Positions 52,710 to 57,521 of a DNA stretch of 57,521 nucleotides are shown here, in pieces. Position 1 is the stretch's first letter. The number at the start of each line of letters is the position of its first letter. Where the stretch lies: contig CADBQU010000007.1 in assembly GCA_902796905.1 (NCBI GenBank), forward strand, positions 1-57,521. The letters run 5' to 3'. This stretch comes from Oscillospiraceae bacterium. GTDB lineage: Bacteria; Bacillota; Clostridia; Oscillospirales; Acutalibacteraceae. A model generated the notes under the pieces. The model was not told where the DNA came from. It made no database searches and was given only the letters and a program-made list of their open reading frames with translations. The position numbers were made by a program, and so were the translations under genes.

Positions 52710-53783
52710 TTGTTTGGTTATATAATTGCCGAAAAATCGGAGCTCAGAATAAAAGAATATGATATATATAAAGCAGTTTATTGTTCTTTGTGTAAAACTT
52801 TGGGCAAAAAATACGGCGTTATATCAAGGTTTACTTTAAGCTACGATTTTACTTTTTTAGGGTTGCTTAATTTAAGTTTAAGCGACGGCTGCAACGAAAT
52901 TAAAAAAGGAAGATGTGTTTATAATCCGTTAAAAAAGTGTAATTTTTTAACGGACGGCAAAGAAAATAAAAACGGTAAAAAATACAGCGGAAATAAAGAA
53001 ATTGAATTTTCTGCCGCTTGCGCCGCTTTGTTACTGTATTTTAAATTTGAAGACAATATAAAAGACGAAAAAGGCATAAAAAAGTTATTTTATAAAATTC
53101 TTTGCGCATTTCATAAACCGTATTATAAAAAAGCGGCAAAAGAATATCCGGAACTAAACAAAACATTTAAAAAATATATAGATATGCAGTTTGAAGCCGA
53201 AAATAAAATTTTGGAATTTAAAAATGTTGAATTAAAAAAAGGCTTATATAACAAAGAAGATAACAAGCACGGTAAAAAAGAAACTTACAAAAACGGTTTA
53301 AATATCAATAATATAAATATAAATAACGAAAATAACAAAAATAACGTAAAAAATAAATTTATAAAAGATAATTTATCGGATGACAGCATAATAGATTTTG
53401 CGGCCGAGCCTACCGCTGTTATGATGAAAGAAGTTTTTTCATCTTTGGCAAAGGACGAATTTAATAAAAAAGCGCTTTCGGTTTTGGGATATAATTTAGG
53501 CAAATGGATATATTTAACCGACTGTTTGGCAGATATAGAAAAAGATTTTAAATTAAACAGATTTAACCCTATAATTATTGCCGAATTTAAAAAACAGAAT
53601 TTTAAACCGGAAACGGAATATGCTTTTAAAAGGCTGAAAAACACTTTGCTTTTTTGCAGTTTAGAAGCTTCTAAAGCTTTTGAACTTTTAACAATTTACA
53701 AATATAAAAACATATTGGGCAATATTATTTATTTGGGAATGCCCAAAGCAATTGAATTACTTAAAAAGGAGAAAAACAAATGA
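52710..53783 (+). CDS. DUF5685 family protein
   Basis: A 357-residue member of a Clostridial family of unknown function, recognised by the N-terminal [20 protein letters not shown] then [13 protein letters not shown] with C25 and C28, and by later Cys and helical segments ([14 protein letters not shown] and [17 protein letters not shown]). Residues about 205-235 are an Asn/Lys-rich insertion ([14 protein letters not shown]), likely disordered. The start is TTG with GGTGG upstream. Its stop overlaps the DnaJ-like ATG (ATGA), so the two are coupled. Confidence 0.82.
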   Translation: MFGYIIAEKSELRIKEYDIYKAVYCSLCKTLGKKYGVISRFTLSYDFTFLGLLNLSLSDGCNEIKKGRCVYNPLKKCNFLTDGKENKNGKKYSGNKEIEFSAACAALLLYFKFEDNIKDEKGIKKLFYKILCAFHKPYYKKAAKEYPELNKTFKKYIDMQFEAENKILEFKNVELKKGLYNKEDNKHGKKETYKNGLNINNININNENNKNNVKNKFIKDNLSDDSIIDFAAEPTAVMMKEVFSSLAKDEFNKKALSVLGYNLGKWIYLTDCLADIEKDFKLNRFNPIIIAEFKKQNFKPETEYAFKRLKNTLLFCSLEASKAFELLTIYKYKNILGNIIYLGMPKAIELLKKEKNK

Positions 53784-54388
53784 GAGATCCATACGAGGTT
53801 TTAGGCATTTCAAGGAATGCTTCCGAAGAAGAAATTAAAAATGCCTACAGGGCTCTTGCAAAAAAGTATCACCCCGATAATTACGGAGATAATCCGCTTT
53901 CGGATTTAGCCGAAGAAAAAATGGCGGAAATAAACGAAGCGTACGATAAAATTATGAATGAGCACAAAAGGAAAAATAAAACCGTTAATAACGGCGGTTT
54001 TAACGGATATACGCAATTTCCGGAAATAAGAGATTTAATAAACGCCAATCAAATAGAATTGGCTTTGGAAAAGCTTGACGCCGTACCCATTCAAAACAGA
54101 AATGCCGAATGGTATTTTTTAAACGGAAGCGTTATGTATAAAAGAGGTTGGTTTGACGCAGCTTATACAAGTTTTTCAAATGCTTGCCGTATGGATCCGC
54201 AAAATCCGGAATACCGAGAGGCTTTTGCAAGAATGAACAACCAAAAAGGACAGTTTAACCAGGCGGGAAATCCTTACAGGAGCCAGGGAAATATGGGCGG
54301 TTGCTCCGCTTGTGATGTTTGTTACTCTTTATGGTGCGCCGACTGTTGCTGTGAATGTATGGGCGGAGATTTAATAAGATGTTGCTAA
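53780..54388 (+). CDS. DnaJ-like protein with TPR region and Cys-rich tail
   Basis: A 202-residue J-domain protein. Residues 1-65 are a J domain with the HPD motif at 31-33, able to stimulate an Hsp70. A linker and TPR-like helices follow (about 85-155: [42 protein letters not shown]). The last 29 residues hold ten cysteines ([20 protein letters not shown] then MGGDLIRCC), which could bind zinc or iron-sulfur, or be lipid-modified. It is not DnaJ itself, lacking the CxxCxGxG zinc domain. Four-base overlap with DUF5685. Confidence 0.85.
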   Translation: MRDPYEVLGISRNASEEEIKNAYRALAKKYHPDNYGDNPLSDLAEEKMAEINEAYDKIMNEHKRKNKTVNNGGFNGYTQFPEIRDLINANQIELALEKLDAVPIQNRNAEWYFLNGSVMYKRGWFDAAYTSFSNACRMDPQNPEYREAFARMNNQKGQFNQAGNPYRSQGNMGGCSACDVCYSLWCADCCCECMGGDLIRCC

Positions 54389-54514
54389 CATTGTTTTAAT
54401 TAAAGCGGCTGCAAAAAGCAATATATAAAATATTACGGATATTACGGGCGTTAGACAGTACTGTACAGAATAAAACGCAAAAATAAAAATTACGAAAGAG
54501 CTAAAAATTTTAAA

Positions 54515-55045
54515 ATGAAAAAAAGTAATAAAATAACGCTTTGTGCTATTTTGGCGGCGTTGGCTACGGTTGTAATGATGGCGGCGTATTTTCCGTATGT
54601 TACATATTCCGTGCCGGCAATAGCAGGACTTTTTATAATGGCGGCGCTTATAGAAACAGATAAAAAATGGGCTTTTGCATGTTATTTGGTATCGGTTGTT
54701 CCTATAATGCTTTTTGCCGAAAGCGAGGCTAAATTTATATACATTTGTTTTTTTGGATTTTACCCTGTTTTAAAATGTATACTTGAAAAAATTAAAAACA
54801 ACATACTGTGTTTTATTGTTAAAATAATATGTTTTAACGGGCTTATGGCTATTTGCTATTTATTGCTTAAATTTGTTACCGGCATTACATTTACGGAAGC
54901 GGATACTACAAAATTAATTTTGGTTGCAACCGTTATTTTATTTAATGCGGTTTTTATTTTGTACGATATTCTTTTGGCAAAACTGGCTTCGGAATATTTG
55001 GTGAGAATTCATCCTTTTGTTAAAAAAATTCTTTACAAAAAATAA
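54515..55045 (+). CDS. Membrane protein, ECF-S/YybS-like, unknown function
   Basis: A 176-residue membrane protein with five or six helices, beginning KKSNKITLCAILAALATVVMMAAYFPYVTYSVPAIAG, a start reminiscent of ECF-transporter substrate-binding and YybS proteins. The substrate is unknown. Homologues are often found near DnaJ-like genes in Clostridia, by my recollection. The ribosome binding site is weak (GAAAGAGC). A 126-base gap follows the DnaJ-like gene. Confidence 0.65.
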   Translation: MKKSNKITLCAILAALATVVMMAAYFPYVTYSVPAIAGLFIMAALIETDKKWAFACYLVSVVPIMLFAESEAKFIYICFFGFYPVLKCILEKIKNNILCFIVKIICFNGLMAICYLLLKFVTGITFTEADTTKLILVATVILFNAVFILYDILLAKLASEYLVRIHPFVKKILYKK

Positions 55046-55086
55046 GCAAAACAAAAAGCAAAGCTTTAAAAATAGTTTAAACTAAC

Positions 55087-55171
55087 GGCGAAAGCCCGCC
55101 TAAAAACAATTTTTGTTTTTAGGCGCAAAAGCAAAGCTTTTGCCAAGCCCTTTGGGCTTGGGGCTTTCGCC
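55087..55171. repeat. Cloverleaf element E12
   Basis: The outer stem is GGCGAAAGCCC/GGGCTTTCGCC. Arms are GCCTAAAAACAA (loop TTT), GCAAAAGC (loop AAA) and CAAGCCC (loop TTT). Perfect, with no more than two unpaired junction bases. TTATAAAA follows. Confidence 0.95.
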
Positions 55172-55199
55172 TTATAAAAAACAGAAACGGAAAAACAAA

Positions 55200-56468
55200 A
55201 TGAAAAAAATTGCGGTTGTGGGAGCAGGGGCCGCCGGATTAATGGCAGCGGCGGAAGCTGCAAAAAACGGCGCCGATGTTACGGTTTTTGAAAAAAACGA
55301 ACGCCCGGCACGAAAACTTATGATTACCGGTAAAGGCAGATGCAATGTAACAAATATTGCGGATAATCAAACGTTTTTAAATAATGTTGTTACAAATTCA
55401 AAATTTATGTATTCGGCTATTTCGGAATTTTCGTGTAAAGATACTTTTGAATATTTTGAAAATTTAGGCGTTGAATTAAAAGTTGAAAGAGGCGGAAGGG
55501 TTTTCCCGAATACCGATAAAGCCGTAACTATTGTAGACGCTTTGGTAAAAAACGCAAAACAACACAATGTAAAAATAATAAAAAAACAAGTAACGGATAT
55601 TTCAAAAGATTTGGTTATAAATAAAACCGAAAAATTTGACGGAATTATTATTTGTACCGGAGGTGAAAGCTATAGCTTAACCGGCTCTACAGGCGACGGA
55701 TACAAATTTGCAAGGCAACTGGGACATACGGTAACGGACATAAGTCCGGCTTTGGTTCCTTTAGAATCCGATGATTCTTTTTGCTCAGAGCTTTCGGGAC
55801 TTTCTTTAAAAAATGTTGTTTTTTCGGTTTACGAAAAAAGTACGGTAACAAACAATGTAAATGCAGAAAACAACGGAAATAAAAAATCCGATAAAAAGCA
55901 AAAAACAAAACCCGTTTTTTCGGAATTGGGAGAGATGCTTTTTTGCCACTTCGGAATTTCCGGTCCTTTGGTGCTTTCGGCATCATGTAATTTAAATTTT
56001 AATAAAAAAGAATATTACGGTAAAATTGACTTAAAACCGGGACTTAATGAAGAACAGCTTGAAAAACGTATTTTAAGAGATTTTGAAAACAATATTAACA
56101 AAGAAATACATAATATTATAGGATTATTGGTGCCCTACAAACTGGGACTTTTTGTTTTAAAACAAGCCGATATAAACAAAAATCAAAAAATAAACGAGTT
56201 TACAAAAGAAATGCGTAAAAGCTTAACTTTTGCGCTAAAACATTTTAAAATTAATTTAAAAGGTTTTAGACCTATAGAAGAAGCAATAATAACCAAAGGC
56301 GGAGTAAATGTAAAAGAAATAAATCCAAAAACTTTTGAAAGCAAATTGGTAAAGGGCATTTATTTTGCGGGAGAGGTTTTAGATGTTAACGCTTATACGG
56401 GCGGATATAATTTGCAAATTGCTTTTTCAAGCGGATATATAGCCGGCAGGTCTTCTGCGAAAGAATGA
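55200..56468 (+). CDS. NAD(P)/FAD-dependent oxidoreductase, BaiN/HI0933-like
   Basis: A 422-residue flavoprotein. The FAD-binding GAGAAG is near residue 8, followed by FEKNERPARKLMITGKGRCNVTN, the signature of the HI0933/BaiN family. Further marks are IICTGGESYSLTGSTGDGYKFA, FCHFGISGPLVLSAS and GIYFAGEVLDVNAYTGGYNLQIAFSSG. BaiN has been linked to bile-acid reduction in Clostridium, but most family members are uncharacterised and common in Clostridia next to cmk, as here. I use the ATG at 55200; the longer frame runs through E12. Residues about 222-242 are a Lys/Asn-rich insertion. Confidence 0.88.
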   Translation: MKKIAVVGAGAAGLMAAAEAAKNGADVTVFEKNERPARKLMITGKGRCNVTNIADNQTFLNNVVTNSKFMYSAISEFSCKDTFEYFENLGVELKVERGGRVFPNTDKAVTIVDALVKNAKQHNVKIIKKQVTDISKDLVINKTEKFDGIIICTGGESYSLTGSTGDGYKFARQLGHTVTDISPALVPLESDDSFCSELSGLSLKNVVFSVYEKSTVTNNVNAENNGNKKSDKKQKTKPVFSELGEMLFCHFGISGPLVLSASCNLNFNKKEYYGKIDLKPGLNEEQLEKRILRDFENNINKEIHNIIGLLVPYKLGLFVLKQADINKNQKINEFTKEMRKSLTFALKHFKINLKGFRPIEEAIITKGGVNVKEINPKTFESKLVKGIYFAGEVLDVNAYTGGYNLQIAFSSGYIAGRSSAKE

Positions 56469-56535
56469 AAAATAAACAAGAATAAAACAAACCCACATAA
56501 TAAAAAAGAACAGCCAAAAAGTTTAAACGGCTTTT

Positions 56536-56620
56536 ACGGGCGTTAGGCAAACTTCGTTTGTTTTCAAGCCGAAAAACATATTTTTCGGCGTTAAAATCGC
56601 AAAGCGATTTTAACGCCCGT
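56536..56620. repeat. Cloverleaf element E13 (arm 1 decayed)
   Basis: The outer stem is ACGGGCG(TTA) and complement. Arm 3 is AAATCGC (loop AAA; its outer pairs join either stem), arm 2 GCCGAAAAA (loop CATA). Arm 1 retains only CAAAC-TTC-GTTTG with unmatched flanks. ATATTATA follows closely. It shows how elements degrade. Confidence 0.8.
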
Positions 56621-56689
56621 AATATTATAGTATAGGTAAAACTGACAAAGCAAAATTTAAGTAACAATAATAAAAAACGGGGCGGAAAA

Positions 56690-57412
56690 ATGGAGCAAAA
56701 TAAAAAGGATATAAAAAACACGGTAGATAAAACAAATAAAAACGGTATAATTAATATAGCAATAGACGGACCTGCAGGGAGCGGCAAAAGCACAATAAGC
56801 CGTGCGGTAGCAAAAAAGATGGGCATTATTTATGTTGATACCGGTGCGCTTTACAGAACCGTTGCGCTTAAGCTTTTGGCAAAAAAAGTAAAAATTGAAA
56901 ACGATTCGGTTGAAGAAATTTTAAAAACCACAAAAGTAGAGCTTAAGTTTGTTAAAGGCGAACAAAAAGTTTTTTTAGACGGAACGGATGTTACCGATAA
57001 AATAAGAACTCCCGATGTATCTATGACCGCTTCAAGCAGCAGCGCTTTGCCGAATGTAAGAAAATACCTGCTTAATATGCAGCAAAGTATTGCAAAAGAA
57101 AATTCTGTTGTTATGGACGGCCGTGATATAGGAACGGTAGTTTTGCCCAATGCGGATATAAAAATATTTTTAACGGCTTCTGCCGAATGCAGAGCAAAAA
57201 GGCGTTGGCTTGAATTAACTCAAAAGGGACAAAACGTAACATACGAGGAAGTTTTAAAGGACCAAAAAGAGCGCGATTACAACGATAGCCACAGAAAAAT
57301 AGCACCGCTTAAGCCGTGCGAAGATTCGGTTATAATAGACACTACAGAACTAAGCTTGGAACAGTCCGTAGAGCATTTGTATAATGTTATACAAAATAAA
57401 CTTAATAAATAA
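56690..57412 (+). CDS. cmk: Cytidylate kinase
   Basis: Phosphorylates CMP and dCMP to the diphosphates. The 240 residues include an N-terminal polar extension of about 20 not seen in most homologues, then the P-loop GPAGSGKST (27-35), DTGALYRTVALK, SSSSALPNVRKYLLNMQQ, the substrate motif VVMDGRDIGTVVLPNADIKIFLTA, and ERDYNDSHRKIAPLK. GGGGCGG lies a few bases before the ATG. The BaiN-like - cmk order is a common Clostridial neighbourhood, usually followed by plsC and ispH, which lie beyond the window. Confidence 0.95.
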   Translation: MEQNKKDIKNTVDKTNKNGIINIAIDGPAGSGKSTISRAVAKKMGIIYVDTGALYRTVALKLLAKKVKIENDSVEEILKTTKVELKFVKGEQKVFLDGTDVTDKIRTPDVSMTASSSSALPNVRKYLLNMQQSIAKENSVVMDGRDIGTVVLPNADIKIFLTASAECRAKRRWLELTQKGQNVTYEEVLKDQKERDYNDSHRKIAPLKPCEDSVIIDTTELSLEQSVEHLYNVIQNKLNK

Positions 57413-57414
57413 AA

Positions 57415-57521
57415 TAGACAATACAATCAGGGTACAATGCTTCCCATAGCGGAAAATTTGTCCGATTATTTTGTCTCGTCATTTGAAATACGGCAGTATT
57501 CCTGCATTCCTCGACTTCATA
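57415..57521 (+). repeat. Repeat family R, copy B (reaches window end)
   Basis: Starts two bases after the cmk stop codon and runs to the window edge. It has the core CAATCAGGGTACAA, a CGGA/TCCG hairpin, and GAAATAC-GGCA-GTATTCC in the position of copy A's second hairpin. Confidence 0.78.

Overview
The window is a 57.5-kb piece of an AT-rich, spore-forming Firmicute, most likely a member of the Clostridia (Oscillospiraceae/Ruminococcaceae-like). The reasons are AT-rich codon use, strong AGGAGG-type ribosome binding sites, frequent TTG/GTG starts, a YpeB germination protein, an AbrB/SpoVT-type regulator with a zinc-ribbon tail, zinc-binding (Cys4) L28 and L32, a DUF5685-DnaJ pair, an SPKTG sortase signal and the order DUF512-der-plsY-gpsA. 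Nearly everything is chromosomal housekeeping. I see no prophage, insertion sequence with transposase, rRNA operon, CRISPR array or resistance island.

Layout. 1-206: end of a tRNA, terminator, tRNA-Arg. 0.4-3.7 kb: ypeB (+) converging on GTP-type PEP carboxykinase. 4-10.3 kb: minus-strand operon of a DUF308 membrane protein, an MMPL/RND exporter and a secreted YhgE-like partner, divergent from a TetR-like regulator; the gap is filled by a tandem array of cloverleaf palindromes. 10.4-16.5 kb: minus-strand L28, DUF177, L32, DUF512 radical-SAM protein, Der, PlsY, GpsA. 16.8-24.4 kb: plus-strand HAD phosphatase, dCMP deaminase, mreBCD-PBP2 (cell elongation), RpiB, HAD. 24.6-31.3 kb: minus-strand GlyA, YnbB-like PLP enzyme, two M42 peptidases, MurD. 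31.5 kb: small SPKTG surface protein. 32.2-37.5 kb: Na/phosphate symporter with PhoU-like tail, PhoR/PhoP-like two-component pair, a membrane protein. 37.7-42.7 kb: TrmL, ManA, a VanY-fold protein that has lost its catalytic residues, SerA, SerC; divergent AbrB-like regulator. 43.4-45.4 kb: BirA, class II aldolase. 45.6 kb: ribokinase fused to an AraC-type DNA-binding domain. 47.3-52.4 kb: UvrB, UvrA. 52.7-57.4 kb: DUF5685, DnaJ-like protein, membrane protein, BaiN-like flavoprotein, cytidylate kinase.

The most striking feature is not a gene. Thirteen intergenic gaps each hold one 75-100 nt element made of an outer GC-rich stem enclosing three consecutive hairpins with mostly 2-4 nt loops and almost no unpaired bases: a ready-made four-way junction. 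Eight more, with different outer stems, lie in tandem at 9.02-9.65 kb, where units with the same flanks and first arm carry different second and third arms. Arms therefore look exchangeable. None lies inside a gene. A second dispersed family (core CAATCAGGGTACAA, about 105 bp, hairpin-rich) occurs at four gene 3' ends and supplies the stop codon of birA. I do not recognise either family by name.
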